Of a stretch of DNA of 64,000 nucleotides, positions 1 to 8,191 are shown one piece after another (positions within the stretch are counted from its first letter, which is position 1; each line of letters opens with the position of its first letter). The position numbers and the translations under genes are program-made. This stretch comes from Streptomyces nojiriensis (GTDB lineage Bacteria; Actinomycetota; Actinomycetes; Streptomycetales; Streptomycetaceae). The notes under the pieces were generated by a model. It worked only from the letters and a program-made list of their open reading frames with translations. It did no database searches and was not told the DNA's origin. The stretch spans positions 5,703,501 to 5,767,500 of the forward strand of contig NZ_CP071139.1 in the NCBI RefSeq assembly GCF_017639205.1. The letters are read 5' to 3'.

Positions 1-55
1 GGCCAAGGCGACGGCCATCATGCCCAACGACGACCCGAAGGTGACCGGACCATGA
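1..55 (+). CDS. C-terminal end of a gene cut by the window edge, probably a CpaE/TadZ-like pilus assembly protein
   Basis: Only the last 17 residues are present, in the frame starting at base 2 (AKATAIMPNDDPKVTGP, then TGA at 53-55). The stop overlaps the ATG of the following secretion ATPase as ATGA, so the two are translationally coupled. In Streptomyces Tad loci the gene just before the ATPase usually encodes a MinD/CpaE-type localisation ATPase or a SAF-domain protein. That identity is inferred from position only, because no motif is visible in the fragment. Confidence 0.4.
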   Translation, partial: AKATAIMPNDDPKVTGP

Positions 56-1395
56 GCCTGCGTTCCCGGGTCAACACCCCCGACGACCGCCACAGCCCGC
101 GCGAGGACGGCCGCCTCGTCTCCTCCTACCGCGCCAAGCTGCTGGAGGAGATCGACCTCGCCGAGATGTCCGCGCTCGCACCCGCCGAGCGCCGGGCGCG
201 CCTGGAGCGCGTACTCGGCCACATCATCAGCCGCGAAGGACCCGTCCTCTCCACGGTCGAGCGCGCCCAGCTGATCCGCCGCGTCGTCGACGAGGCCCTC
301 GGGCTCGGCGTGCTCGAGCCGCTCCTCGAAGACGCCTCGATCTCCGAGATCATGGTCAACGGCCCCGACCACATCTACGTGGAGCGCGCCGGCCGGGTCG
401 AACAGCTGCCCATCCGTTTCGCCTCGCACGAGCAGCTGATGCAGACCATCGAGCGCATCGTCTCCACCGTCAACCGGCGGGTGGACGAGGCCAATCCGAT
501 GGTCGACGCCCGCCTCCCCAGCGGCGAGCGCGTCAACGTCATCATCCCGCCGCTCTCCCTGACCGGTGCCACCCTCACCATCCGCCGCTTCCCGCGCGCC
601 TTCACCCTGCACGAGATGATCGCCCTCGGCTCGCTCGACGAGCAGATGCTGATCCTGCTCTCCGGCCTCGTGGGGGCGAAGATGAACGTGATCGTCTCCG
701 GGGCCACCGGCACCGGCAAGACCACCCTCCTCAACGCCCTCTCCGGGCTGATCCCCGAGGGCGAGCGCATCATCACCATCGAGGACTCGGCCGAACTCCA
801 GCTCCAGCAGGCCCACGTCATCCGCCTCGAATCCCGCCCCGCGAACGTGGAGGGCAAGGGCCAGATCACCATCCGCGACCTCGTACGCAACTCCCTGCGC
901 ATGCGACCCGACCGCATCATCGTCGGCGAGGTCCGCGGCGGCGAGACCCTGGACATGCTCCAGGCGATGTCCACCGGCCACGACGGCTCCCTGGCCACCG
1001 TCCACGCCAACAGCTCCTCGGACGCCCTGATGCGCCTGCAGACCCTCGCCTCCATGTCGGAGGTCGAGATCCCCTTCGAGGCGCTGCAGGACCAGATCAA
1101 CAGCGCGGTGAACGTCATCGTCCAGCTGACCCGTTTCGGCGACGGCTCGCGCCGCATCACCGAGATCTCCGTTCTCGAATCGCACGGCCGCGAAGCCTTC
1201 CGGATCACCACGGTCTGCCGCTTCGGGGCCCAGCCGATGGGCGCGGACGGGCGCGTCCACGGCTATTTCGAGTACTACCCGCTGCCCCGCCGGATCGCGG
1301 AACGGCTCTACATGAACAACCAACCCATCCCGCAGGCCTTCGGCGTCGCGCCGGAGGACCCCCTGACCGCCCGCATCACCCGGACCGCCCTGTGA
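52..1395 (+). CDS. tadA: Tad/Flp pilus assembly ATPase TadA (CpaF family)
   Basis: Hexameric secretion ATPase of the PulE/VirB11 superfamily that powers assembly of Flp-type pili at the inner face of the membrane. The 447 residues match the usual CpaF length. An N-terminal helical domain with the family phrase SEIMVNGPDHIYVE precedes the ATPase core. Walker A (GATGTGKTT) lies at about residues 217-225 and the Walker B/Asp-box region (IIVGEVRGGE) at about 289-298, followed by the His-box phrase TGHDGSLATVHANS. It starts inside the stop of the preceding gene and its own stop overlaps the next start, so it is the second gene of a tightly coupled tad operon with tadB and tadC. Confidence 0.95.
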   Translation: MSLRSRVNTPDDRHSPREDGRLVSSYRAKLLEEIDLAEMSALAPAERRARLERVLGHIISREGPVLSTVERAQLIRRVVDEALGLGVLEPLLEDASISEIMVNGPDHIYVERAGRVEQLPIRFASHEQLMQTIERIVSTVNRRVDEANPMVDARLPSGERVNVIIPPLSLTGATLTIRRFPRAFTLHEMIALGSLDEQMLILLSGLVGAKMNVIVSGATGTGKTTLLNALSGLIPEGERIITIEDSAELQLQQAHVIRLESRPANVEGKGQITIRDLVRNSLRMRPDRIIVGEVRGGETLDMLQAMSTGHDGSLATVHANSSSDALMRLQTLASMSEVEIPFEALQDQINSAVNVIVQLTRFGDGSRRITEISVLESHGREAFRITTVCRFGAQPMGADGRVHGYFEYYPLPRRIAERLYMNNQPIPQAFGVAPEDPLTARITRTAL

Positions 1396-2330
1396 ACCCA
1401 CTCATCCTCGCCACCCTCGGCGCCACGCTGCTGGCCTGCGTACTGGTCGTCGCCGGCCTCCAGGCGTACATGGCCGGCCGCGCCCAGCGCGCCGCCCTCA
1501 TCGAACGCCTCTCGGCGAGTGGTGTCCCGGAGCCCGTCGGCCGCCGCCGCCGCTTCCCGGCGGTCGACCGCCGGCTGCGCAGGACGAGGCTCGGCCGCCG
1601 TATCGAGCTGAAGCTGGCGACGACCGGCCTGGACTTCACTCCCGGCGAGTTCTTCGTCTACATGCTGGGATCGATCGCGGGGGTCTGGCTCATCGCGTCC
1701 TCCCTCCTCGCACCGTTCTTCGGCCCGGTGGCGGGTGCCATCGGCATCTGGGCGGCGAACGCCTTCCTCAACTGGCAGCGGGCACGGCGTACGGAACGGT
1801 TCATCAACCAGCTCCCCGACCTGGCCCGCATCCTCGCCAACGCCACCCAGGCCGGACTGGCGCTGCGCACGGCCATCGGCATCGCGGCCGAGGAGCTGGA
1901 GGCACCGGCCGGCGAGGAACTGGCGCGCGTCGCCGACCGCCTCGCCGTCGGCCACTCGATCGACGAGTCCCTCGGCGAACTCACTGAGCGGCTGCCGTCC
2001 CGGGAACTGGTCGTCCTGGTCTCCACCCTCGTCCTGTCGGCCCGCGCGGGCGGCGCGATCGTGGACAGCCTGCGCAACCTCACGGTGACGCTGGAGCAGC
2101 GCAAGGAGACCCGCAGGGAGATCCGTACGCAGCTGTCCCAGGTGACGGTGACGGCGTACCTGGTCCCCGCCATCGGCCTCGGGTCCCTGCTGCTGGTCGA
2201 CCTGATGATGCCGGGCGCGCTGGACCGGATGACGGGGGCGTTCATCGGGCAGACGGCCGTCCTGATCGCCCTCGGCCTCTTCGCCCTGGGCTTCGTCCTC
2301 ATCCGCCGCCTGTCGAAGATCGACGTGTGA
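1392..2330 (+). CDS. tadB: Tad pilus inner-membrane platform protein TadB
   Basis: Type II secretion F (GspF/PilC) family membrane protein that forms the platform on which the TadA ATPase acts. It has 312 residues, with an N-terminal helix, a double hydrophobic stretch around residues 85-125, a cytoplasmic T2SSF domain from about 130 to 250 (including the phrase LPDLARILANATQAGL) and two C-terminal helices. The GTG start overlaps the TGA of tadA (GTGA), so it is translationally coupled. Streptomyces has paired TadB/TadC paralogues, and the next gene is the second member. Assignment of B rather than C is by order. Confidence 0.92.
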   Translation: MNPLILATLGATLLACVLVVAGLQAYMAGRAQRAALIERLSASGVPEPVGRRRRFPAVDRRLRRTRLGRRIELKLATTGLDFTPGEFFVYMLGSIAGVWLIASSLLAPFFGPVAGAIGIWAANAFLNWQRARRTERFINQLPDLARILANATQAGLALRTAIGIAAEELEAPAGEELARVADRLAVGHSIDESLGELTERLPSRELVVLVSTLVLSARAGGAIVDSLRNLTVTLEQRKETRREIRTQLSQVTVTAYLVPAIGLGSLLLVDLMMPGALDRMTGAFIGQTAVLIALGLFALGFVLIRRLSKIDV

Positions 2331-2346
2331 GGGGGTGGACGGGACG

Positions 2347-3240
2347 ATGATCGGACTCCTTCTCGCACTGGCCGTGGCCCTGTCGGTGCTCGGCGCGTTC
2401 CACGGCATCCGCCTCTACCGCGCGGACGTGAAGCTGCCCACGGACCTCGCGCTCGCCCTGGAGGTCGGAGCCACCCGTACGACGGCGGTCGGCTCCCTGG
2501 TGGACCGGATGGGCATCCGCTGGGCCCCGGCGGTGCTGCGCCTGATGGGGCCGACGCGGGTGGCCCGCAAGCGCCGCCAGATCGACATGGCGGGCAACCC
2601 GGCCGGTCTGACGATCGACCGCTACGCGGCTCGGCGCGCGGTGTACGGGGCCCTGGGCGCCCTCGGCGCCTTCTCGATGCTGATCAACGGTCAGCTGGTG
2701 GCCGCACTCCTCATGGTGGCCTTCGGCCTGTTCTGGATCGAGGCCGGCCTGTGGTCCGCGATCCGGGTCCGCCGCGACCACATCGAGCGGACCCTGCCGG
2801 ACTTCCTGGACGTACTCGCGGTCGTCGTCAGCGCCGGGCTGGGCTTCCGGCAGGCGCTGGAGCGGGTGGCGGACAAGTACGAAGGCCCCTGGGCCGACGA
2901 AATCCGCATCACGCTGCAGCAGATGAACATGGGCGTCAGCCGCCGTCAGGCCTTCGACGAACTGCGCCGCCGCAACGACAGTGAACAGGTCGCCCAGTTC
3001 GTCACGGCGCTGCAGCAGGGCGAGGAGCTCGGCTCGCCGATCGTCGAGACCCTGATCGCGATCGCCGAGGACATGCGCCGCACGGACGCCCAGAACGCCC
3101 GGCGCCGCGCGGCCCGGGCCGTCCCGAAGGCGACGTTCGCGGTGACCATGTTCATGCTCCCCGGCACGCTGATCCTGCTGGTCTGCGGCTTCGTCTACGG
3201 CGCGAACGTCGACTTCGACGCGCTGTTCGGGGGTGGCTGA
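2347..3240 (+). CDS. tadC: Tad pilus inner-membrane platform protein TadC
   Basis: Second T2SSF-family platform protein, 297 residues, with membrane segments at the N-terminus, around residues 95-135 and at the C-terminus (TFAVTMFMLPGTLILLVCGF). The cytoplasmic domain contains LPDFLDVLAVVVSAGLGFRQAL, split here only to name it. I chose ATG 2347 rather than GTG 2335 because a GAGGGGG ribosome-binding site at 2329-2335 is correctly spaced for 2347 and would overlap the GTG. Expected to pair with TadB. The following response-regulator gene starts 3 bp after its stop, so it is in the same operon. Confidence 0.92.
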   Translation: MIGLLLALAVALSVLGAFHGIRLYRADVKLPTDLALALEVGATRTTAVGSLVDRMGIRWAPAVLRLMGPTRVARKRRQIDMAGNPAGLTIDRYAARRAVYGALGALGAFSMLINGQLVAALLMVAFGLFWIEAGLWSAIRVRRDHIERTLPDFLDVLAVVVSAGLGFRQALERVADKYEGPWADEIRITLQQMNMGVSRRQAFDELRRRNDSEQVAQFVTALQQGEELGSPIVETLIAIAEDMRRTDAQNARRRAARAVPKATFAVTMFMLPGTLILLVCGFVYGANVDFDALFGGG

Positions 3241-3243
3241 GCC

Positions 3244-3930
3244 ATGGCCCGGCTGAGCGTGCTCATCGCGGACGGCAACCCGGTCGTCAGGGCGGGCCTG
3301 GCGGCCATCCTGTGCACGGCCGAGGACCTCGACGTCATCGCCCAGGCGGCGGACGGGCGCGAAGCACTGAGCCTGACCCGCCGGTACGCCCCGGACGTGA
3401 TCCTGCTGGACGTCCGGATGCCGGGCGTGGACGGGATCTCCGCGCTGCCGCACCTGGTGCAGCTGGCACCCGTACTGATGCTGACGTACAGCAGGGAAGC
3501 CGAAATCATCTGCGAGGCCCTGTCGTTGGGGGCCGGCGGCTACCTCGTACACGGCGAGTTCACGACGGACGACCTGCTGAGGGCGGTACGCGACGCCCCG
3601 CTGGGCCGCCCCCACTTCACCCCGACGGCGGCGAGCGCCCTCCTGGCAGAGCTCCGGGCCTCTTCGCATCCGCAACGAGGTGTGGCACAGTCTTCTGAGC
3701 GGATGCACAACTCTGTTGTCTTCGGGCTGAGTTCCCGGGAGGTGGAGATCATGGATCTGATCGCGTCCGGGATGAGCAACCAGCGGATCGCGGCGGCCTG
3801 CTTCATCAGCGAGAAGACCGTCAAGAACCACATCAACCGCATCTTCGCGAAGCTCCAGAGCGCCACGCGCAGCGAGGCGATAGCCCGCTGGCTGGGAACC
3901 GCCCGTCCAGGAGTGACCGGTCATGGGTAG
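3244..3930 (+). CDS. Atypical NarL/LuxR-type response regulator in the tad operon
   Basis: A 228-residue protein with an N-terminal receiver domain (residues 4-120) and a C-terminal LuxR HTH (LSSREVEIMDLIASGMSN, about 162-225). The phospho-acceptor aspartate is D56 in ILLDVRMPG. The receiver is unusual in two ways: only one N-terminal acidic residue is present (ADGN instead of a DD pair), and the conserved signalling lysine is replaced by histidine (GYLVHG). Phosphorylation may therefore be weak or absent. No histidine kinase gene is adjacent. It starts 3 bp after tadC and is followed by a 110-bp gap before the pilin gene, so it probably controls the pilin promoter. That role is inferred from position. 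Confidence 0.85.
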   Translation: MARLSVLIADGNPVVRAGLAAILCTAEDLDVIAQAADGREALSLTRRYAPDVILLDVRMPGVDGISALPHLVQLAPVLMLTYSREAEIICEALSLGAGGYLVHGEFTTDDLLRAVRDAPLGRPHFTPTAASALLAELRASSHPQRGVAQSSERMHNSVVFGLSSREVEIMDLIASGMSNQRIAAACFISEKTVKNHINRIFAKLQSATRSEAIARWLGTARPGVTGHG

Positions 3931-3956
3931 ACAGAGTGCGCAGTGGGTCCGTAATT

Positions 3957-3970
3957 GGGTCCCGGGACCC
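3957..3970. promoter_or_regulatory. Perfect 14-bp palindrome upstream of the Flp pilin gene
   Basis: GGGTCCCGGGACCC reads the same on both strands and sits 70 bp before the pilin start, in the only non-coding gap of the pilus operon. It could be an operator for the adjacent response regulator or a weak hairpin. No T-tract follows, which argues against a terminator. Confidence 0.4.
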
Positions 3971-4040
3971 TTGGTGACGACTGGTGACTCGCCGTACCGT
4001 CCGCAGATCGACACCGGTACCGGCCCGGGAGGGAACCCCC

Positions 4041-4289
4041 ATGTCACAGAACACGCTGCTGAAGGCCGCCGTGGAGGCACGGATCAGGGTGAACGGCTGG
4101 ACGGACACGGCCGTGACGAGGCTCCGCAAGCGCCACGCGAACCTCGACCGCGGCCAGACCGCCTTCGAATACCTGGGCATCATCCTGGTGGTCGTGGTGA
4201 TCATCGGCGCGATCGTCGGTACAGGCATCGGGCAGGAGATCACCAGCAAGATCAAGACGGCGATCAACAACATCAAAGCCGGTACGTGA
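4041..4289 (+). CDS. flp: Flp-type prepilin (major Tad pilin)
   Basis: An 82-residue class IV prepilin. A charged leader of about 35 residues ends in a prepilin-peptidase site, RG|QTAFEY, with the required glutamate at +5 and tyrosine at +6, followed by one strongly hydrophobic helix (LGIILVVVVIIGAIVGTGI) and a short polar tail. The longer upstream open frame is ignored because GGGAGGGA at 4027-4034 is well placed for ATG 4041. The leader is longer than the usual 15-20 residues. Processing probably depends on the prepilin peptidase at 16333-17106. The stop overlaps the next GTG. Confidence 0.9.
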   Translation: MSQNTLLKAAVEARIRVNGWTDTAVTRLRKRHANLDRGQTAFEYLGIILVVVVIIGAIVGTGIGQEITSKIKTAINNIKAGT

Positions 4290-4915
4290 CCACGCGGCAG
4301 CGATTCGGTGATCGAGGGCAGGCGTTCCCCATCTATGTTGTGGTGGTGGTAGGCCTGCTCTTCGCCGCGCTCGCCTTCTTTGCCATCGGTCAGGCGTCAG
4401 TCACCAGGAGCAACGCGCAGGGGGCAGCCGATGCAGCTGCGTTGGCGGCAGCCCGAGAGGCCAGAGACCACCTGGCGCCGGGGCTGGACTTGGCGGTGCT
4501 GAAGCCCGGGGACTGGGAAGGCGTCCTCGGAGGCAAGCGCCTGTACTTGGACAGCGGCTGCGAGAAAGCGCCGAGTTTCGCGGCTATGAACGATGCGGAA
4601 GCAACGTGCCGGAGGTCGGCTCTCAGTTTCACCGTTGAGGTTAAGACGAACCGAACGGTGGGGGAGTCGGTGATTCCCGGGACCGACTCAATGCATGGGA
4701 CGGCCAACGCCACGGCTGTGATCGAGCCACGCTGCCACCTCGGTTTGCTTCCCGCACCCACCAAGTCGCCCGACCCCGTCGATACGGGTGTGGAGAAGCC
4801 GGGGCCGATCAAACTCCGTTGCAAGGGCGGCCAGGAAATCGACTTCGACCCGCTGAAGCCCGATCCGTGGCGCACGTTGGCGAGGGCCCTGTTCGACGTG
4901 AGACTGACCGACTGA
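4286..4915 (+). CDS. TadE/TadG-like pilus-associated protein
   Basis: A 209-residue protein that starts at GTG 4286, overlapping the pilin stop (GTGA). Its N-terminus (DRGQAFPIYVVVVVGLLFA) is a pseudopilin-like hydrophobic helix typical of the TadG N-terminal (Tad) domain. It is followed by the family phrase NAQGAADAAALAAAREAR and an extracellular domain with cysteines. The segment after the RG resembles the prepilin cleavage context but lacks Glu at +5, so cleavage is uncertain. Probably a minor pilin or an anchor between pilus and wall. Codon use is slightly less GC-rich than in tadA-C. Confidence 0.8.
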   Translation: MTTRQRFGDRGQAFPIYVVVVVGLLFAALAFFAIGQASVTRSNAQGAADAAALAAAREARDHLAPGLDLAVLKPGDWEGVLGGKRLYLDSGCEKAPSFAAMNDAEATCRRSALSFTVEVKTNRTVGESVIPGTDSMHGTANATAVIEPRCHLGLLPAPTKSPDPVDTGVEKPGPIKLRCKGGQEIDFDPLKPDPWRTLARALFDVRLTD

Positions 4916-4946
4916 CAGCGACCCGTGAGACAAGGAAGCAGCACAC

Positions 4947-5534
4947 ATGAGCATTCGGCACACGGTGAAGGTCCGCAGGGGAGCGGCCGTTACGGTTGCG
5001 GCGGTCATGGCACTCACTTTGGCCGGATGCGGGGGAGGCGACGACCCGAAGTCGAAGGATCCGCAGCGCCCCTCGGCGCCGCAGTCCCAAGGGGCAGGCT
5101 CGCAGGTCGCTCCCAGCCAGGCGCAGAGTTCCGCGCCGCCCCCGGTGATTGCCACGGTGGATGGCGCGAACGGCATGGTGCTGACCATCAACTCGGCGAC
5201 GCGTGATGCAGGCGGTTTCCTGACGGTGAACGGGCAGTTGAAGAACAACGGCAAGGAGCCCTTCGTTGGAACTTCCGCTTGGCGGGGCAATGAGTTGACC
5301 CAGAGCGGCGAGTCGGTAGCTGGGGCGACGCTCGTGGACAAGGCCGCCAAGAAGCGCTACTACGTTCTGCGGGATACAGATGGCAGGTGCCTTTGCACGA
5401 CTGGCATCTCTAGTGTGGGGGCAGGTCAGACCGTGCCTATCTTCATCCAGTTCCCCGCGCCGCCGACGAGCACCACCGAGGTTGAGTTCAGCCTCCCGAC
5501 CTTCGCTACGGCCGTCGTCAAGGTATCCGGGTGA
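4947..5534 (+). CDS. Predicted lipoprotein of the tad operon
   Basis: A 195-residue protein with a twin-positive N-terminus, a hydrophobic segment and a lipobox LAGC whose cysteine is residue 28. A Gly/Asp/Pro/Ser-rich tether (about 29-65) follows, then a compact domain of about 125 residues rich in beta-type sequence (TINSATRDAGGFLTVNGQL), resembling DUF4352-like extracellular immunoglobulin-like folds. It lies 31 bp after the TadE/G-like gene and 4 bp before the OmpA-like gene, so it probably acts outside the membrane with them. I do not recognise a specific function. Confidence 0.8.
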   Translation: MSIRHTVKVRRGAAVTVAAVMALTLAGCGGGDDPKSKDPQRPSAPQSQGAGSQVAPSQAQSSAPPPVIATVDGANGMVLTINSATRDAGGFLTVNGQLKNNGKEPFVGTSAWRGNELTQSGESVAGATLVDKAAKKRYYVLRDTDGRCLCTTGISSVGAGQTVPIFIQFPAPPTSTTEVEFSLPTFATAVVKVSG

Positions 5535-5538
5535 CCTC

Positions 5539-6180
5539 ATGACAAATCGCCAGCGCACTATCGCCGCAACGGCCGTCGTAGGCCTTGTCATTGCCGGTGG
5601 GCACCTGATCGGCGCCACCACCGCGTACGCCGATGGCGTCAAGCCGTCCGTCCCCCCCGGCACCGAGCCGTCCGCCGCCGCGCCCGTGCAGATCGATTCC
5701 AACGCCCCCGGGCTGAAGATCCCGCAGGGCGGGACCCTCGCTCCCGTCAAGGTGCTGGACATCGCCGAGGTCGTCGAAGACCTCGGTGGGGAGCAGCGGC
5801 GGCAGGAGACCAATCAGACCGTCATGATGGCGCTGCAGTCCGAGGTGTTGTTCCCCGAGGACAGTGCCGTGTTCAACGCTCAGGCCGCCGCCCGGATCCA
5901 GGCCATCGCCAACGAGATCAACACGCAGAAGGCGACCCGCATCCGCGTCTTCGGGTTCACCGACGACCAGGGCAGCTACGAGCACGGCAAGGAGCTCTCC
6001 AAGAAGCGGGCCGATGCCGTGCAGGCCGAGCTGGCCAAGACCGTCACCGATCCGAACGTCGTCTTCGACGTCCGCGGCTACAGCGAGGACTACCCGATCG
6101 CCGACAACGGCACCGAGGAAGGCCGCAAGAAGAACCGCCGGGTCGAGATCACCTTCCCCCGCAGCGCGGGCGGCGGCTAG
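5539..6180 (+). CDS. Secreted OmpA-family peptidoglycan-binding protein
   Basis: A 213-residue protein with a signal peptide (cleavage probably after AYA, about residue 32), a Pro-rich spacer and a C-terminal OmpA-like domain (about 95-210). It shows the characteristic phrases VFGFTDDQGSYEHGKELSKK and GRKKNRRVEITF, which carry the Asp and Arg that contact diaminopimelate in OmpA domains. It ends the tad operon 4 bp after the lipoprotein. In an organism without an outer membrane such a domain would bind cell-wall peptidoglycan, perhaps anchoring the pilus base. That role is inference. Confidence 0.85.
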   Translation: MTNRQRTIAATAVVGLVIAGGHLIGATTAYADGVKPSVPPGTEPSAAAPVQIDSNAPGLKIPQGGTLAPVKVLDIAEVVEDLGGEQRRQETNQTVMMALQSEVLFPEDSAVFNAQAAARIQAIANEINTQKATRIRVFGFTDDQGSYEHGKELSKKRADAVQAELAKTVTDPNVVFDVRGYSEDYPIADNGTEEGRKKNRRVEITFPRSAGGG

Positions 6181-6460
6181 TCAGCCGGTCCGCAGGCGGC
6201 GGAGGCGGCCGCGGGAGGTCTCCACGATCGTGCCGAGGGCGAGCGACTGGGCCAGTACGCAGAGGATCGGCTCGGCGAGGAAGAGCCATGTTGCGGCTGT
6301 GCCGACCGGCGCCACGAAGAGGAACAGCGGGAACGCGAACAGGGCGGGCAGCGAACAGCGTGACGCCCGTCGCGAGGGCCGCCGCGGCGCCGACGAGGCC
6401 CGGGCAGATCGCCGGGGCGGGGTTCGCGAAGGTCGGGCGGACGAGCGTGCGAGCGGTCAC
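6181..6460 (-). pseudogene. Small membrane protein gene with an apparent frameshift
   Basis: On the minus strand a GTG at 6460, preceded by a GGGGGAA site, opens a frame reading VTARTLVRPTFANPAPAI and a hydrophobic Ala/Val/Leu stretch. Near 6350 good coding potential moves to another frame, which continues LPALFAFPLFLFVAPVG, ATWLFLAEPILCVLAQSLAL and ends TSRGRLRRLRTG with TGA at 6181-6183. Joined, the two frames give about 92 residues with two or three membrane helices. One extra base or two missing bases around CTGTTCGCTGCCC explains it. It could be a real decay event or a sequencing error. Function unknown. Confidence 0.55.
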
Positions 6461-6486
6461 CGGTTCCCCCGCACCCAGATCGTTGT

Positions 6487-6527
6487 CCACGGGTCCGGCC
6501 CCTCCCCTGTCGGGGCCGGACCCGTGG
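6487..6527. terminator. Strong hairpin between two minus-strand genes
   Basis: A perfect 16-bp stem (CCACGGGTCCGGCCCC at 6487-6502 with its complement at 6512-6527) and a 9-base loop. It lies 8 bp after the stop of the minus-strand AhpD-like gene and before the damaged gene, so it most likely terminates the former. Confidence 0.8.
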
Positions 6528-6534
6528 GGCGGGA

Positions 6535-7008
6535 TCAGCCGAACTGGCCCGGCTGGTAGTCGCCCGCCGGCTGCTGGACGATCACGTTCATGCGGTTGTA
6601 CGCGTTGATCAGCGCGATGAGGGTGACCAGTGCGGCCAACTGGTCCTCGTCGTAGTGCTTGGCGGCATCGGCCCACGCCGCGTCCGTGACGCCGCCGGCC
6701 GCGTCGGCGATGCGGGTGCCCTGCTCGGTCAGTTCCAGAGCCGCCCGCTCGGCGTCGGTGAACACCTTCGCCTCGCGCCAGGCGGCGACCAGGTTCAGCC
6801 GCACCGGGTCCTCCCCGGCGTGTGAGGCGTCCTTGAAGTGCATGTCGGTGCAGAATCCGCAGCCGTTGATCTGGCTGGCCCGGAGCTTCACGAGCTCCTG
6901 CGTGGCGTGCGGCAGGGTCGAGTCCGAGATGACCTTGCCCGCGGAGTTGATGTACCGGGCGAACTTGGTCGCGACCTCGTTGCCGTAGAAGTTGAGACGC
7001 GCTTCCAT
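6535..7008 (-). CDS. Carboxymuconolactone decarboxylase / AhpD-like peroxidase family protein
   Basis: A 157-residue all-alpha protein of the CMD/AhpD fold. The redox motif is CGFCTDMH (CxxC followed by the conserved His), within KLRASQINGCGFC. Members act as alkylhydroperoxidases or thiol reductants, and this subfamily (N-terminus MEARLNFYGNEV) is usually found as a single-gene unit controlled by a nearby regulator. The TetR gene encoded just upstream on the same strand could be that regulator. Substrate is unknown. It is distinct from the AhpD at 25068-25604. Confidence 0.9.
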   Translation of the reverse strand: MEARLNFYGNEVATKFARYINSAGKVISDSTLPHATQELVKLRASQINGCGFCTDMHFKDASHAGEDPVRLNLVAAWREAKVFTDAERAALELTEQGTRIADAAGGVTDAAWADAAKHYDEDQLAALVTLIALINAYNRMNVIVQQPAGDYQPGQFG

Positions 7009-7102
7009 CGTGATCTCCTCGCTGTGCCGACCGTTACACAGCTCTGACGGAAAACGCGGCCCGGATGTGACAGCCCTGCGGGACAGCGTGACGTGACCTG
7101 CG

Positions 7103-7630
7103 TCACTCTCCCAGGAGGAGCTCCGCGATCTCCCGGGCCCGGTGGGCCGGCTCCGGGCCGGGGGTCAGGGTGGCCACCGCCGTCGCCCCCTCGGTCAGGA
7201 TCAGGAGCCGGTCGGCGAGGGCGGGGTCGGCGGTCAGGCCGGCCAGCAGGGCGCGGAGTTCCGCCTTGTGGATGCGGACGATCTCCGGGGCCGCCGCCCC
7301 CAGCTCCCCGTACGCGTTGAGGAACGCGCAGCCCCGGAAGTCGGGCTCGGCGAACCAGTCCGCCAGCCAGTCGAAGACCGCGAGCACGCGTGCCCGCGGC
7401 TGGGCCGGGGCGAGGGCCGCGGTGCGGAGGGAGTCCAGCCAGCGTCGGTCGCGGCGTTCCAGGTAGGCCGTGACGAGGGCTTCCTTGGCCGGGAAGACCC
7501 GGTAGAGGCGCTTGAGGGGGACCCCGGAGGCGGTGCGGATGCGGTCCATGCCGACGGCCTGGATGCCGTGCCGGTAGAACAGCTCCTCCGCCGCGTCCAG
7601 GAGCCGGGTGCGGGCCTCTTCGTCGTCCAT
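7103..7630 (-). CDS. TetR family transcriptional regulator
   Basis: A 175-residue repressor-type regulator. The N-terminal HTH is at residues 6-50 (RTRLLDAAEELFYRHGIQAV, GVPLKRLYRVFPAKEAL) and the C-terminal ligand domain ends in AREIAELLLGE. ATG 7630 is the only sensible start, because everything upstream is the intergenic operator region. It is divergent from the DUF1348 gene at 7722, and the 91 bp between them contain two copies of a 16-bp palindrome. It probably represses its own gene and the divergent one, and perhaps the CMD gene downstream. The inducer is unknown. Confidence 0.92.
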   Translation of the reverse strand: MDDEEARTRLLDAAEELFYRHGIQAVGMDRIRTASGVPLKRLYRVFPAKEALVTAYLERRDRRWLDSLRTAALAPAQPRARVLAVFDWLADWFAEPDFRGCAFLNAYGELGAAAPEIVRIHKAELRALLAGLTADPALADRLLILTEGATAVATLTPGPEPAHRAREIAELLLGE

Positions 7631-7662
7631 GCGGGCAGCGTAGTCGAGATTCCCCTTGCGTG

Positions 7663-7701
7663 GAGAACGCTCGTTCTCTAATGTCGAGAACGATCGTTCT
7701 C
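7663..7701. promoter_or_regulatory. Pair of TetR operators
   Basis: Two 16-bp sites: GAGAACGCTCGTTCTC at 7663-7678 (palindromic except the two central bases) and GAGAACGATCGTTCTC at 7686-7701 (perfect). Centre-to-centre spacing is 23 bp, about two helical turns, which suits cooperative TetR dimer binding. The right site ends 20 bp before the divergent ATG, so occupancy should block that gene. Confidence 0.8.
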
Positions 7702-7721
7702 GCAATCGAGAGGTGACCGTC

Positions 7722-8147
<426 letters not shown>

Positions 8148-8159
8148 GCCGGTTCAGCG

Positions 8160-8189
8160 CGCGGCGGCGTTGCCCGTGGCGCCGCCGCG
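8160..8189. terminator. Bidirectional terminator between convergent genes
   Basis: A perfect 10-bp GC stem (CGCGGCGGCG at 8160-8169, CGCCGCCGCG at 8180-8189) with a 10-base loop. It fills the short gap between the DUF1348 stop and the stop of the minus-strand TetR gene. Confidence 0.65.
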
Positions 8190-8191
8190 GG

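Noticed and set aside
2335..2346. GTG 2335 as the start of tadC
   Set aside because: The ribosome-binding site overlaps this GTG and is correctly spaced for ATG 2347.
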